Below, piece by piece: positions 26,315-35,984 of a stretch of 64,000 bases of DNA. Below the pieces are notes generated by a model that saw only the letters and a program-made list of their open reading frames with translations, was not told where the DNA came from and did no database searches. Every line of letters starts with the position of its first letter. The stretch's first letter is position 1. This DNA comes from Ensifer sp. PDNC004 (lineage in GTDB: Bacteria; Pseudomonadota; Alphaproteobacteria; Rhizobiales; Rhizobiaceae): positions 1,550,001-1,614,000 of the forward strand of contig NZ_CP070352.1 in the NCBI RefSeq assembly GCF_016919405.1, read 5' to 3'. The translations under genes and the position numbers were made by a program.

Positions 26315-28321
26315 TCACTTGGGTTCCCGCCTTGACGTATCGATGCGGGAGCGTTCCCTTTCGTAGTAGCGCGCGAGCGGCGGCAGGGCGCTCTTCAACT
26401 GGTCGAACACCACGTCATGCACCCGAAGTGTGCCGTCATACTTGGCCTGCACGAAGGCCCGATGGCGTTCGAGCGCTTCTTTCTTCGCACCGATGGCAAC
26501 GGTGAAGACCGGCGATACGGCGCTGCGGCCCTTGACGGTGATGCGATCGAGTTCGGCGACCGGGAACGTCTTCTCGACAAGACGCGCGGTCTCCTCACCG
26601 AGGAGCAGTGAGATGCCGTAGTCCTTCGATGCGCCTTCGAGGCGGGATGCAAGATTGACGGCGTCGCCAAGGGCGGAATAGTCGAAGCGCTGGTGTGAAC
26701 CCATGTTGCCGACGACGCATTCGCCGGTATTGATGCCGATGCCGATCCTCAGGGTTTGGGCCGATCGGCGGTCCCGTTTCGCCTCATCCTCGAGTTCCCG
26801 GTTCACCCGTTCCAGCCGCGCAAGCATGTCGAGCGCCGCCCCGACGGCGTGCACGGCATGGTCGGGATCGTCGAGCGGTGCGTTCCAGAAGGCCATGAGG
26901 CAATCGCCGATATATTTGTCGATGGTGCCGCCCTGTTCGAGCACGGCTTCCGAAAGCGGCGTCAGCAGCCGGTTGACCAGCGCAGTCAATCGCTCCGGAT
27001 CCTCCTTCATTTCCTCGGCAATGGTCGTAAAGCCCCGGATGTCGCAAAAGAGGATCGACAGCGTGCGCCGTTCGCCGCCGAGCCTGAGGTGCGACGGGTC
27101 CTTCGCCAAACGCTCGACAAGGGCAGGGGAGAGGTACTGCTGGAAGGCGCGGGTGATTTCTCGGCGCTTCCTGCGCTCCTCCGCATAGTCGAGCCCGGCC
27201 TGGCCGGCAGTCACGGCAAGGAACGCAAGCCCGGGCCCTAGCGGCGACAGGAAGACATGGCCGAGGCGCATTGCGGCATAGCTGGCGGCGACGATGAGGC
27301 CGATGGCGACGGCGCCGTAGGCAAGAGTGCGCCAGCCGGTCGTGCGTAGCACCGAGAAGGCCGCCAGCATCGCAGCCAGCGCAATGGCTGCAACCACATA
27401 GGGCCTCGCGGCGCGCTGGATGAAAAGCTCATGGGCCAGATTGTCGTAGATGGTCGCCTGCATCTCGACGCCCGAAACGAGCTTGTTCGAATGCACGGTG
27501 TCCGATGTGGTGAAGGCATCGGCCCCGCCTTCGGCGATCGATGGCGCATTCTGCAGGCTGAAACCGACGAGCACGACGCGGTCCTCGAACATGCCTTCGG
27601 GAAGGAAATTGTCGGGGTCGAGTGCCTGGTAATAGGAGACGGTGGGATAGGTCCGCGCCGGTCCGAAGACCTGGATCAGCGCGTCCTTTGGCGGTGCGTG
27701 CGATTTCGCACCTGCAATTGCCGCGAGCACCGCGGCAAAGCCGTCCGGGTAGTCGGGAACGGCACGCAACGTTCCGTCACCGCTGAGGCTGACGGAGGCG
27801 ATCCCGGTCCAAGCGCCCTTTGCGATGAAGCGGGCGAGCGGCTCGGTGCGCACGAACTGGTCGGCCTGAGGCGCCTCCACCAGCGTCTGGTCGCCGGCAA
27901 GAACCACGTCCGCGCCGAGCGCCTTTTCCAACGCCTCGTCGTTGGCGGGATCGGCCGAAGGCTCGGCAAAAATTACGTCGATGCCGATCGCGCGGGCGCC
28001 GGCCTTGCGCAGCGCCTCGATGAGGCGCGCATGCAGGGCGCGCGGCCAGGGCCACTGGCGACCGATTTCGGCCATCGACGGTTCGTCGATGGCAACGATG
28101 ATCGGGCTGTCCTCGGGCAGCGGCGGGCCGTCGATGGTCGACAGGTAGTCGAAGCTGCGCAACTCGTTCAGCCGCCAGGCATTGGTCAAGGTCGCCAGCG
28201 ACAGCGCAATGGCGACGAACACCGCGAGCGCGAGAAGCTTCAGCCGCCGTTGCAGGAAGCGGGGGCTGTCCCATTGTCCAGACCGACCACTCGATGCCTG
28301 CACCGTGACGCGCTCCTCCAT
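26315..28321 (-). CDS. CHASE2-domain class III adenylate/guanylate cyclase
   Basis: A 668-residue sensor. A membrane segment (residues 28-46) is followed by an extracytoplasmic CHASE2 domain (about 52-300), three further helices (about 305-378) and a cytoplasmic class III cyclase domain (about 418-600). Metal-binding Asp427 (LFCDIRGF) and Asp473 (IGDCLM), Lys469 (DKY), Asp553, Asn556 and Arg560 (ALGDAVNLASR) are all present, so it should be active and most likely makes cAMP. Its start shares one base with the stop of the large FecR-TPR-barrel gene, which implies joint function. Confidence 0.9.
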   Translation of the reverse strand: MEERVTVQASSGRSGQWDSPRFLQRRLKLLALAVFVAIALSLATLTNAWRLNELRSFDYLSTIDGPPLPEDSPIIVAIDEPSMAEIGRQWPWPRALHARLIEALRKAGARAIGIDVIFAEPSADPANDEALEKALGADVVLAGDQTLVEAPQADQFVRTEPLARFIAKGAWTGIASVSLSGDGTLRAVPDYPDGFAAVLAAIAGAKSHAPPKDALIQVFGPARTYPTVSYYQALDPDNFLPEGMFEDRVVLVGFSLQNAPSIAEGGADAFTTSDTVHSNKLVSGVEMQATIYDNLAHELFIQRAARPYVVAAIALAAMLAAFSVLRTTGWRTLAYGAVAIGLIVAASYAAMRLGHVFLSPLGPGLAFLAVTAGQAGLDYAEERRKRREITRAFQQYLSPALVERLAKDPSHLRLGGERRTLSILFCDIRGFTTIAEEMKEDPERLTALVNRLLTPLSEAVLEQGGTIDKYIGDCLMAFWNAPLDDPDHAVHAVGAALDMLARLERVNRELEDEAKRDRRSAQTLRIGIGINTGECVVGNMGSHQRFDYSALGDAVNLASRLEGASKDYGISLLLGEETARLVEKTFPVAELDRITVKGRSAVSPVFTVAIGAKKEALERHRAFVQAKYDGTLRVHDVVFDQLKSALPPLARYYERERSRIDTSRREPK

Positions 28322-31300
28322 CAGAACCGCACTTTGATCGTGCCCTTGAACGTTCGTCCCCAGCCGGGCAGGCCATTGCCCACTTCGAAGTCTTCATCGA
28401 GCAGATTGAAGGCCGCCAGATCGACCTCGATCTGCTTGTCGAACGGCTCCCACTGCAAGGCCGCGTCGAGTGTCCAGAAATCGTCGAGGTCTTTTCCACC
28501 ACCGGGTCGCGCGCCGACATAGTTGGCAGCAACGGTCGTCTTGACGTTCGCCGTGCTGACCCATGTCAGCGCCGCCTGAGCGGTGTTTTCGGGCACGAAC
28601 AGCAGTTCTCCCGGCTGGTTGCCGGTGTGCTCCTTGACGTCGGCTTCCGTGTGGGCCGCAGTCAGCGAGAGGCCGAAGCCGTGGCCGATGGCAAAGTTCG
28701 CCGTTGCCGCAACCCGGTCGAGCCCGACCTTGGCATAGGCCAGGCTGGTGGTGGAAAGCGGAATGTCGAGCGCGAGCTGCCGCACCTCCTGGTGCTGGTA
28801 GTCGAGTGCGGTGAAAAACCAGCTGTTCCATTCCGCGTCCCAACGCAATGCCAGCGTATCGGCATAGCCTTCGGCGCCGAAGCGCAACTGGTTCGGCTGC
28901 AGCCCGACGATGCCGATCGGCGCAAGGGTGGCGACGTCGAAGTTGAGGCCGTCGCGCATGGCGGCCGCGCGCAGCCAATGCCCTTCAGCCGGCGCCCAGG
29001 CGATGCCAATTTTCGGCTCTAGCCTGACATCGCCATCGTTGACGCCTTCGATGTAGCGCGCAAAGAGGGCGCCTTCCGTCTTCAGGTCGGGCGTGATTTC
29101 GTAGATCGTGTCGATATAGGCCTTCGCGACGGTCTGTGTCGCGGACGTCGAACCCGATGCGATGACGGGCACATTGCTGCTGCCGGTGCTGACGCCCAGC
29201 GGGTCAAAAATGTCGAACGCGCTCGATGACTTTACCACGCCGCCTTCGACACCGTAGCGCCAGGTGAAATCGCCGTCACCGTAAAGGTGATTGATGGCGG
29301 CGATATAGGTTCTCTGCTTGTCCTCGCTCCGGCTGGTGGCAAGGTCGGGAAATCTGATGTCCGAAAAGCGAACCCGCTCGTTGTCCGTGCTGTTCTCATC
29401 GGAGAAGAAGAACGCGGCATTGGCGATGTTGCGGTAGCCGAAGGTGTGGCTCCATGCCACCCCCGACAAAAGGCGCGTCGAGTCGTTGTCGTTTATCCCA
29501 TCGAGATTGAAGGGGATGAAAGGCGGAGGCGGGATATCGAAAATGCTGCGTTTATCATCAAGATCGCCGTAGTTGGCATAGGCCACGACCCTATCATCCG
29601 GCGTCGGGGAGGCCGTCACATAGCCATTGCCGCCAAGCAGGCGTGCTTCACGCTCGACCGCCAGGCCATTGCCGATATCGATCGTATCGCGCGGCTTCTC
29701 CCAATGCAGATTGCCGTAGACGCTGATCGGGAAGGGCGAGAACGTCAGTCCGCGCAGTTCCGCTTCGCCGATTCCGCCCTCATGGTCGCTGTCGGCGATG
29801 ATGCCGCCTGCGACCGCGGCCTCGAAAAACGGCCGCTGGACGAGGTTCGCCGTGCGCTCGCGGCTTGCCAGCATATGCGGCTCGATCAGCAGCCCCTGGA
29901 AGAAGGCGGAGAAGCTTTGCGGATTGGCGGTGTTGACGACGGGGCTGCCATCGAAATCATAGGTGTTGAACAGCGGATTGACGCTGCCGCGGATCGCCTG
30001 GTCGACATAGCTCGATCCCGTGAACGGATCGAAGACCACATCGCCGTAATATTGCCCCCAGGCGTTCAACCCCTGCAGGCGGAAGGCGTCGTTGAGCGTC
30101 GATCCGGCATCCTGATTGGCGCCGAGCGGCGCGCTTTCGCCGCCGCGTGCCCGGGTGCGTCGCATGATTTCTTGCGCATAGCGGATCGCCGCATCGGAAT
30201 CGTATTCGTCGATCGCAATCGCGGTGCGCACGGTTGAGACAACGGGATCGTTCGGGTCGAGCCGGTCGGCATTGTCGAGAGCCTGCGCCGCCGGGATACG
30301 GTCGCCCTTTTCATAGTGCGCCGCCGACAGCAGCAATTGCGCGTTGGAATAGGCGGGGTTGGCGGTGGAACCGGCCAAGAGGTCGTCGAGCGCCTTATCC
30401 AGGTCGCCGTTCTGCAAATGGTATCGCCCGCGTGCGACCAGCACGAGGTCGAAGGAGGGGTCGATCGCGAGCGCGGCATCGATCTCGCGCTTTGCTTCCG
30501 CAAGCCGCATTTCGTCCAGGTATTGATAGGCCAGGTTGGCATGGTAGAGCGGATCGGCCGGATCGAGTTCCACGGCCTTCCGGAATGCTCTCTCGGCGCC
30601 GCGATTGTCGCCCCGCTCGCTTTTTGACAGGCCCACCCAGTTCCAGAGGGAGGGGTCGCCCGGCGTGATTTCCAGGGCCCGCTCGAGATCCGTCAGCGCG
30701 CCCTCCCGGTCGTTTTCAATGAGCAAACGATACTTGGCGCGCGATTCCAGCGCGGTCGGATCATCAGGGTCGTTCGCAAGCGCCTTTTCGATACCAGCGC
30801 GCGTTTCGTCTCGATCGTCGAGCAGCATTGCAAATTGCGCCCGGGCCGCCGGAAGGAACGGATCGTCCGGATATCGCCTTTCCGCCTTCTTGATCGTTTC
30901 GATCGCTGCGCGGATATCGGTGCGAAAGCCCGCGGTCCAGGCCGCAGCGAAGGCCCCATAGGCACCCGTTGCCTGAGACGGTGGCTCCTCGATCCGGTCC
31001 GGGTCGGCGAGAGCGCGTGCAAAATAGCCGCCGAAGGCCGCAACGGAGCGGCGGTCGGCGTCAAGCCCCGGGGCTGCCTTTTCGAACAGCTGTGCCGCAT
31101 CGCCGTAGCGGCTTTCGGAACCGGCAATCAGCGCTTCGACGAGGTAGGCGCGTGCGGCTTGAGACCGGTTGAGGCTGAGGCGTCGGGCCTGTTGAAGGGC
31201 GGCCGTGGCCTGGGACCGCCCGTCGAACCGCAGCTGGATTTCGGCCAGCGTCAGCCAGTCTTCGGCCGAGCGCGACGATTCCGGCCGGGCTTCGATCCGG

Positions 31301-31989
31301 TCGCGCGCATTGCGCATGTCGCGCACCTTGAGCGGGGTTGACGGCATCAGGGCAAAGGCGTCGCGCAAGGACAGATGGAAGAGCATCTGCTCGCGGTCCT
31401 TCGGCGTCACGATCACGATCTTGGTCGGCGCCTTCCCGATCGCGGCAACGGCGCCTTCGCCCTGTTTCACGGTGACGCTGCCGAGGTCGTTGCTGAGCTC
31501 GACCACGCCTTCAAGCACGGTCAGGGAGGTCGTGTCGCCGGCAACCGTCAGCGTCCAGTCGGTGCCGCGTATGGCAGCCGTTGCCGCCGGCGTATCGATC
31601 GTGAGGCCCTGGCCGCCCCGTTCCGCCCGTGCCCAGATCGTACCCGACTGCAATTCGAGATTGGTATCGCTGCCCGCGCCCGTATTCGTACCCATGCGCT
31701 TGACGCGCAGCGCCGTGTTGCGGCCGAGCCGGATCTGGGTGTGGTCGGAGAAAAGCACCGCCAGCGCCCCGGTCGCATTGGTGCGCAAGATATCGCCGGA
31801 CAAGAGGTCCTGTGCGAGATCGACGAAGCGCCAGCTCGAAACGTCGACGAAGCGAACCTCCTCGCCGGATTTGCGGGCAATTACCGATCCGGCTACGGGT
31901 GGGGTTCTTTGAACCGGCTCTGCCAAGCCTGCGCCTGGACAGAGGATCGCCACTGTCGCAAGCAGTCCCCGAAGCTGTCGCCGCCCCAT
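28321..31989 (-). CDS. FecR-domain, TPR and outer-membrane beta-barrel fusion protein
   Basis: A 1222-residue exported protein. The signal peptide is about residues 1-23. A FecR domain spans about 55-185, with the hallmark TPAATAAIRGTDW at 133-145. A helical TPR array follows from about 235 to 610. From about 660 to the end the sequence alternates like a beta-barrel with Tyr/Trp/Phe strands (AYANYGDLDD, AAFNLLDEDFE) and ends in Phe (GTIKVRF), as outer-membrane proteins do. It resembles a TonB-dependent receptor barrel with FecR and TPR modules in place of the plug. The next gene, a CHASE2 cyclase, is coupled to it. Ligand and function are unknown. Confidence 0.8.
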   Translation of the reverse strand: MGRRQLRGLLATVAILCPGAGLAEPVQRTPPVAGSVIARKSGEEVRFVDVSSWRFVDLAQDLLSGDILRTNATGALAVLFSDHTQIRLGRNTALRVKRMGTNTGAGSDTNLELQSGTIWARAERGGQGLTIDTPAATAAIRGTDWTLTVAGDTTSLTVLEGVVELSNDLGSVTVKQGEGAVAAIGKAPTKIVIVTPKDREQMLFHLSLRDAFALMPSTPLKVRDMRNARDRIEARPESSRSAEDWLTLAEIQLRFDGRSQATAALQQARRLSLNRSQAARAYLVEALIAGSESRYGDAAQLFEKAAPGLDADRRSVAAFGGYFARALADPDRIEEPPSQATGAYGAFAAAWTAGFRTDIRAAIETIKKAERRYPDDPFLPAARAQFAMLLDDRDETRAGIEKALANDPDDPTALESRAKYRLLIENDREGALTDLERALEITPGDPSLWNWVGLSKSERGDNRGAERAFRKAVELDPADPLYHANLAYQYLDEMRLAEAKREIDAALAIDPSFDLVLVARGRYHLQNGDLDKALDDLLAGSTANPAYSNAQLLLSAAHYEKGDRIPAAQALDNADRLDPNDPVVSTVRTAIAIDEYDSDAAIRYAQEIMRRTRARGGESAPLGANQDAGSTLNDAFRLQGLNAWGQYYGDVVFDPFTGSSYVDQAIRGSVNPLFNTYDFDGSPVVNTANPQSFSAFFQGLLIEPHMLASRERTANLVQRPFFEAAVAGGIIADSDHEGGIGEAELRGLTFSPFPISVYGNLHWEKPRDTIDIGNGLAVEREARLLGGNGYVTASPTPDDRVVAYANYGDLDDKRSIFDIPPPPFIPFNLDGINDNDSTRLLSGVAWSHTFGYRNIANAAFFFSDENSTDNERVRFSDIRFPDLATSRSEDKQRTYIAAINHLYGDGDFTWRYGVEGGVVKSSSAFDIFDPLGVSTGSSNVPVIASGSTSATQTVAKAYIDTIYEITPDLKTEGALFARYIEGVNDGDVRLEPKIGIAWAPAEGHWLRAAAMRDGLNFDVATLAPIGIVGLQPNQLRFGAEGYADTLALRWDAEWNSWFFTALDYQHQEVRQLALDIPLSTTSLAYAKVGLDRVAATANFAIGHGFGLSLTAAHTEADVKEHTGNQPGELLFVPENTAQAALTWVSTANVKTTVAANYVGARPGGGKDLDDFWTLDAALQWEPFDKQIEVDLAAFNLLDEDFEVGNGLPGWGRTFKGTIKVRF

Positions 31990-32288
31990 CTTCGTTCCCG
32001 TCTCCGCCCCACCGTGGATTCAGTGAATTTCGATCAGGGTAAAGTCAATAGAATTCGAATATTCTTAATTGCGCTCCAAGTAATATGGCCTGTTCGCGAG
32101 GCAAATCTGTAACGCTAGGGCGACGGTCGTTCCTTCCAATCTCTCACTGCTGGACGCAACCATCGCATGGCAAAATCAGGCGGCGCGAGAAATGCCGCGG
32201 CCGTTATCAACGGCTATGCAAAGTTCTAACAGAAGGCGCGACCGGGCGAGCCCGCGGGGGCTCACTTGCGCTGAAGCTGGAGCGTCGC
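31990..32288. other. Intergenic region between FecR-TPR-barrel gene and GntR gene
   Basis: About 300 bases without a credible gene. An AT-rich patch (about 32020-32085) just upstream of the leftward FecR-TPR-barrel start is the likely promoter. Nothing else was recognised. Confidence 0.5.
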
Positions 32289-32975
32289 CTACACCGCGGC
32301 GCGCACCCGTTCCCAGGCATTCATAAGGTGCCGACCGAGAACTTCGGAGAGCCTTGCCTTGTCGCGGGCTTCGAGCGCGACGATCATTTCCTCATGCTCG
32401 GCAACGGCCGCTGCCCATTTTTCAGGTCCCTCGTGGCCGATGAAGCGAATGCGCTTCAGCCGCGTCTGCAAGATCGCATGCATATCCGCCAAGGCGGCGT
32501 TTGCCGCCAGTTGGGCGATGGCCGAATGGATCTGCTGGTTGAGCTTGTAGTATTGCAGCCGGTCCCCGGCCTTGTATCGCGCGACCATCTCGTCGTGGAG
32601 CGCGCGAACTTCGGCGATGCCGGCGTCGCTGGCGGCTTCACAAGCGAGCTTGCCGGCAAGCTCTTCCAGCGTCTGCAAAACCGTCAGCATGTCTTGTACG
32701 TCCTTGGCGCTGAAGCGCTTGACGACGGCGCCGCGGCTCGGAACGAGCTCCACGAGCCCTTCGCTTGCCAGATACTTGATGGCTTCGCGCAGCGGCGTGC
32801 GCGAGACGCCGAGCTGCTCGCCGAGCTGACCTTCATGAAGCCGCGTGCCGGGCGAGAGATCACCCTCGATGATCATGTCGCGCAGATGCGTGACAAGCGT
32901 GTCGTGCAGCGCAGTGCGGCGGATCGGGCCGGGACCGCCCTCGGGGCGTTTCTCCAGAGAGGTAATTTCGTTCAT
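32289..32975 (-). CDS. GntR/FCD-type regulator
   Basis: A 228-residue regulator with an N-terminal winged HTH (LSPGTRLHEGQLGEQLGVSRTPLREAIKYLASEGLVELVPSRGAVV) and an FCD domain whose metal-binding His residues are plausible (LHDEM, IHSAIAQL, AEHEEM). It is divergent from the PdxA-like/TTT/kinase operon and probably represses it, with a hydroxy acid of that pathway as inducer. An inverted repeat at 33095-33125 in the shared region is the candidate operator. Confidence 0.85.
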   Translation of the reverse strand: MNEITSLEKRPEGGPGPIRRTALHDTLVTHLRDMIIEGDLSPGTRLHEGQLGEQLGVSRTPLREAIKYLASEGLVELVPSRGAVVKRFSAKDVQDMLTVLQTLEELAGKLACEAASDAGIAEVRALHDEMVARYKAGDRLQYYKLNQQIHSAIAQLAANAALADMHAILQTRLKRIRFIGHEGPEKWAAAVAEHEEMIVALEARDKARLSEVLGRHLMNAWERVRAAV

Positions 32976-33094
32976 CGTTTCGCTTCTGCATCTGGCGACT
33001 GAAGTGTCGGCCGTCTGTTCCCGTTCGCGCCAATTGAATCAGCGCTGTCTCATTAAAGCATGGAGACGGCCCCCGATATCGTCAACAGAAAATG

Positions 33095-33125
33095 CTGCAT
33101 ACAGAATACAAAAGACTTGATGCAG
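33095..33125. promoter_or_regulatory. Inverted repeat upstream of the PdxA-like operon
   Basis: CTGCAT (33095-33100) and ATGCAG (33120-33125) are inverted with 19 bases between, and CAGAAT occurs twice within or next to them. The element lies 55-85 bases before the first gene, in the AT-rich part of the divergent region. Recognition by the adjacent GntR protein is inferred. Confidence 0.4.
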
Positions 33126-33179
33126 AATTTTGAATAACGTATGACGGCTGTCGAAAGATTGAAGTGGAGGACATCTCTC

Positions 33180-34223
33180 ATGACGACCAACGGTGTAGCC
33201 GCTACCGGCGCGCGTCCTGTCATCGCGCTCGCTATGGGCGATCCGGCCGGCATCAGCCCGGAGCTCACGGCAAAGCTGCTGGCGCTTTCCGATATTCGTG
33301 AGGCTGCCCACATCATCACGATCGGCGATCGTCGCATCCTCGATGAAGGCGCCCGCATTGCCGGCGTCACGCTCGACCTTGCATCCTCGACCCTGGAGGG
33401 CCTCGACGCCGTCGGGACCGAGCGCCACGTGTTCGTCGACCTTGGGCATCTCGATCCGGCCGACGTCGTTCGCGGCGAGGCGACGCTTGCGGGCGGCACC
33501 TTTGCGACCCGCAACTTTCGCGTAGCGCTCGAGCTGGCGCATGCCGGCAAGGCGGAAGCAGTCTGCTTCACGCCCTTCAACAAGAAGGCGATGCGCTTTG
33601 CCTATCCGGGCTACGACGACGAGATCCGTTTCGTCTCCGACGTTCTCAACTTCACGGGCAAGGTCCGGGAATTCAACGTTCTCGAGAAGGTCTGGAACGC
33701 CCGCGTCACCTCGCACATTCCGATCAAGGAAGTGGCCGACAACCTGTCGGTCGAGGCGATCCTTGCCGAGCTCGAGCTGACCCAGAGCTGCCTCAAGGAA
33801 GCCGGTTACAGCGAGGCGAAGATTGCTGTTGCCGGGCTCAACCCGCACGCCGGAGACGGCGGCAGCTTCGGCATGGAAGAGATCGACATCATCGAGCCGG
33901 CCGTCGAAAAGGCTAAGGCGCGCGGCTTCAACGTCGACGGCCCGTTCCCGGCTGACACAGTCTTCGGCCGCGCCCTGAAGGAAGGCTACAACGCCGTCAT
34001 GACCATGTACCACGACCAGGGCCAGATCGCGATGAAGCTGATCGGCTTCGACAAGGGCGTGACCATGATGGGCGGCCTGCCGTTCCCGCTGTGCACGCCG
34101 GCTCACGGCACTGCCTACGACATCGCCGGCAAGGGCATCGCCGACGTTGGCGCCAGCCGCGAAGCGCTGCTTCTGGCGGTGCGCATGGCGAAGAAAAAGG
34201 CGGCTCTCAAGGCTGCTGCCTGA
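33180..34223 (+). CDS. PdxA-family NAD-dependent dehydrogenase
   Basis: A 347-residue protein of the PdxA/isocitrate-dehydrogenase-like family (ALAMGDPAGISPELTAKLL at the N-terminus; VAGLNPHAGDGGSFGMEEIDII and TMYHDQGQIAMKLIGFDKGV later, with the metal-binding His residues). PdxA itself oxidises and decarboxylates 4-phosphohydroxy-threonine; PdxA2 relatives act on four-carbon sugar-acid phosphates. No four-carbon acid kinase is present, so this copy may act on an unphosphorylated hydroxy acid and release a ketose for the DhaK-like kinase of the same operon. ATG 33180 has GGAGG nine bases upstream. Confidence 0.82.
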   Translation: MTTNGVAATGARPVIALAMGDPAGISPELTAKLLALSDIREAAHIITIGDRRILDEGARIAGVTLDLASSTLEGLDAVGTERHVFVDLGHLDPADVVRGEATLAGGTFATRNFRVALELAHAGKAEAVCFTPFNKKAMRFAYPGYDDEIRFVSDVLNFTGKVREFNVLEKVWNARVTSHIPIKEVADNLSVEAILAELELTQSCLKEAGYSEAKIAVAGLNPHAGDGGSFGMEEIDIIEPAVEKAKARGFNVDGPFPADTVFGRALKEGYNAVMTMYHDQGQIAMKLIGFDKGVTMMGGLPFPLCTPAHGTAYDIAGKGIADVGASREALLLAVRMAKKKAALKAAA

Positions 34224-34298
34224 TTTCGCACGCTTTCAAGCAATAACGGCGCAGGAGGAGGTCTTGCGCCGCAGAACCACAAAAACGGGAGGACCCGC

Positions 34299-35285
34299 AT
34301 GAAAAATACCGTATCCATCGCATGCATCATGGCAGCCGTTTTCGGCGTTGCCGCTCCGGCCGCCGCTTTCGAGCCCGACCGTCCGGTTGAATTCGTCGTC
34401 ACTGCAGGCCCGGGCGGCGGCACCGACATCTTCGCCCGCACGATCCAGGCGATTATCGGCAAGTACGAGCTGATGAAGGCTCCGGTCGTCGTCACCAACA
34501 AGGGCAGCGCCGGCGGCGCCGAAGGCTTCGTCTACACGGCGACCAACAAGGGCGATGCCTACAAGCTGGCATTCGGCACCAACAACGCCTACCTGCTGCC
34601 GGTCCGCGCCAAGGTTCCCTACAAGGCTGAAGACCTGACGCCGGTTGCGGCGCTTGCTTCCGACGAGTTCGTTCTCTGGGTCAACGGCAAGGCCTCCTAC
34701 AACACCGCTGCCGACTTTGCCGCCAAGGCGAAGGAAGGCGGCCTGAAGATCGGCGGCAGCCAGTCGAAGGACGTTGACCAGATCTTGACCTCGATGATCA
34801 ACGAGGCGACCGGCGCGACGATCAACTACATCCCGTTCAAGAGCGGCGGCGAAGCAGCCGTCCAGCTCGCCGGCGAGCACCTCGACGCCAACGTCAACAA
34901 CCCGAGCGAAAACCTCGGTCAGTGGCAGGCCGGCATGGTCAAGCCGCTTTGCGTCTTCAAAAGCGTCAAGCTCACCAACGACGCCAAGGTTGCTGGCGAC
35001 AAGGGCTGGAGCGACATTCCGACCTGCAAGGAATCGGGCATCGCCATCGACAACTACTCCATGCCGCGCACCGTCTGGCTGCCGGCTGGCGTTGACCAGG
35101 ATGTGGTCAAGTTCTATGCCGACCTGATGCGCAAGGTTTCGGAAACGCCGGAATGGGCGAAGTACCTGACCGACACGTCGCAGTCGCCCGCCTACATCGC
35201 CGGCGAAGACTTCAAGGCCGCCATCGAGATGGATGGCGCTGCTGTCGGCGAAGTGCTGAAGCGCGAAGGTTGGCTCGCCAACTAA
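34299..35285 (+). CDS. Tripartite tricarboxylate transporter binding protein (TctC family)
   Basis: A 328-residue periplasmic protein with a signal peptide (residues 1-23, AAPAAAFEPDRPVEF). TctC features include the N-terminal VEFVVTAGPGGGTDIFAR ligand loop and INYIPFKSGGEAAVQLAGEHLDANVNNPSE. These proteins bind carboxylates through water molecules, so the ligand cannot be read off. Context suggests a hydroxy or sugar acid. It lies after the PdxA-like gene and before tctB. A stem-loop follows it. Confidence 0.87.
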   Translation: MKNTVSIACIMAAVFGVAAPAAAFEPDRPVEFVVTAGPGGGTDIFARTIQAIIGKYELMKAPVVVTNKGSAGGAEGFVYTATNKGDAYKLAFGTNNAYLLPVRAKVPYKAEDLTPVAALASDEFVLWVNGKASYNTAADFAAKAKEGGLKIGGSQSKDVDQILTSMINEATGATINYIPFKSGGEAAVQLAGEHLDANVNNPSENLGQWQAGMVKPLCVFKSVKLTNDAKVAGDKGWSDIPTCKESGIAIDNYSMPRTVWLPAGVDQDVVKFYADLMRKVSETPEWAKYLTDTSQSPAYIAGEDFKAAIEMDGAAVGEVLKREGWLAN

Positions 35286-35299
35286 CAGGCGACGATCGG

Positions 35300-35323
35300 G
35301 ACGGGTGCCATCCGGCGCCCGTC
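35300..35323 (+). promoter_or_regulatory. Stem-loop between tctC-like and tctB-like genes
   Basis: A 10-bp stem (GACGGGTGCC with GGCGCCCGTC, one T-G wobble, loop ATCC) starts 15 bases after the binding-protein gene. No T-run follows, so partial termination or mRNA protection is more likely than full termination. Confidence 0.55.
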
Positions 35324-35346
35324 ATTCGCTTTGAAAGGTCACGATC

Positions 35347-35847
35347 ATGAGCGAGAACGGTGCGAATGGGGTCTCCCGCTTCGCGGTTGAGCTTGGTGTT
35401 GCCGCGCTGACCGGCGCCTTTGGCGCTGCGGTCTGCTACGGATCTCTCGATATCGGCGCGGGCTGGACGGAATTCGGTCCCGAAGCCGGCTATTTTCCCT
35501 TCTATGTCGGCCTTCTGATCCTTCTCGGAAGCGTCGCCAATGCGATCCACGCCCTTGTCAAACATCGCGGTTCCGGCGAGATCTTCATCGACGGCCACCG
35601 CGCCAAGGTGGTGACGTCGTTCCTGCTGCCGCTGGTCGCCTTTGCCGGCGTATCCGCCTGGCTCGGCCTCTATGTCGGCACGGCGCTCTATATCGCCGGA
35701 ACCATGCGCTTCCAGGGGCGCTACAAATGGTGGATCGCGTTGCCGTCGGGTATCGCCGTTTCGCTGTTTTTCTTCATCATTTTCGAGTTCGGTTTCAAGG
35801 TTCCGCTGCTCAAGGGACCGATCGAGGCCTGGTTCGGGATCTATTGA
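35347..35847 (+). CDS. TTT transporter small permease (TctB family)
   Basis: A 166-residue membrane protein with four predicted helices (about residues 15-35, 50-70, 88-110, 125-150) and the TctB pattern FGPEAGYFPFYVGLLILLGS. It is the small membrane subunit of the tripartite tricarboxylate transporter and lies between tctC-like and tctA-like genes. Confidence 0.85.
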   Translation: MSENGANGVSRFAVELGVAALTGAFGAAVCYGSLDIGAGWTEFGPEAGYFPFYVGLLILLGSVANAIHALVKHRGSGEIFIDGHRAKVVTSFLLPLVAFAGVSAWLGLYVGTALYIAGTMRFQGRYKWWIALPSGIAVSLFFFIIFEFGFKVPLLKGPIEAWFGIY

Positions 35848-35984
35848 TCCCGACCGCCCAAGGGCATGTCGCGCAAGCGCGCACGGCGCTCTTGCGCTAA
35901 CGACAAGCAAAAAAATCACAGACTTAAAGCGCAGGCAGCGAGCCTCAAGGATCGTGACGCGCTTTAAGCCCCGGGAGGAATGAC

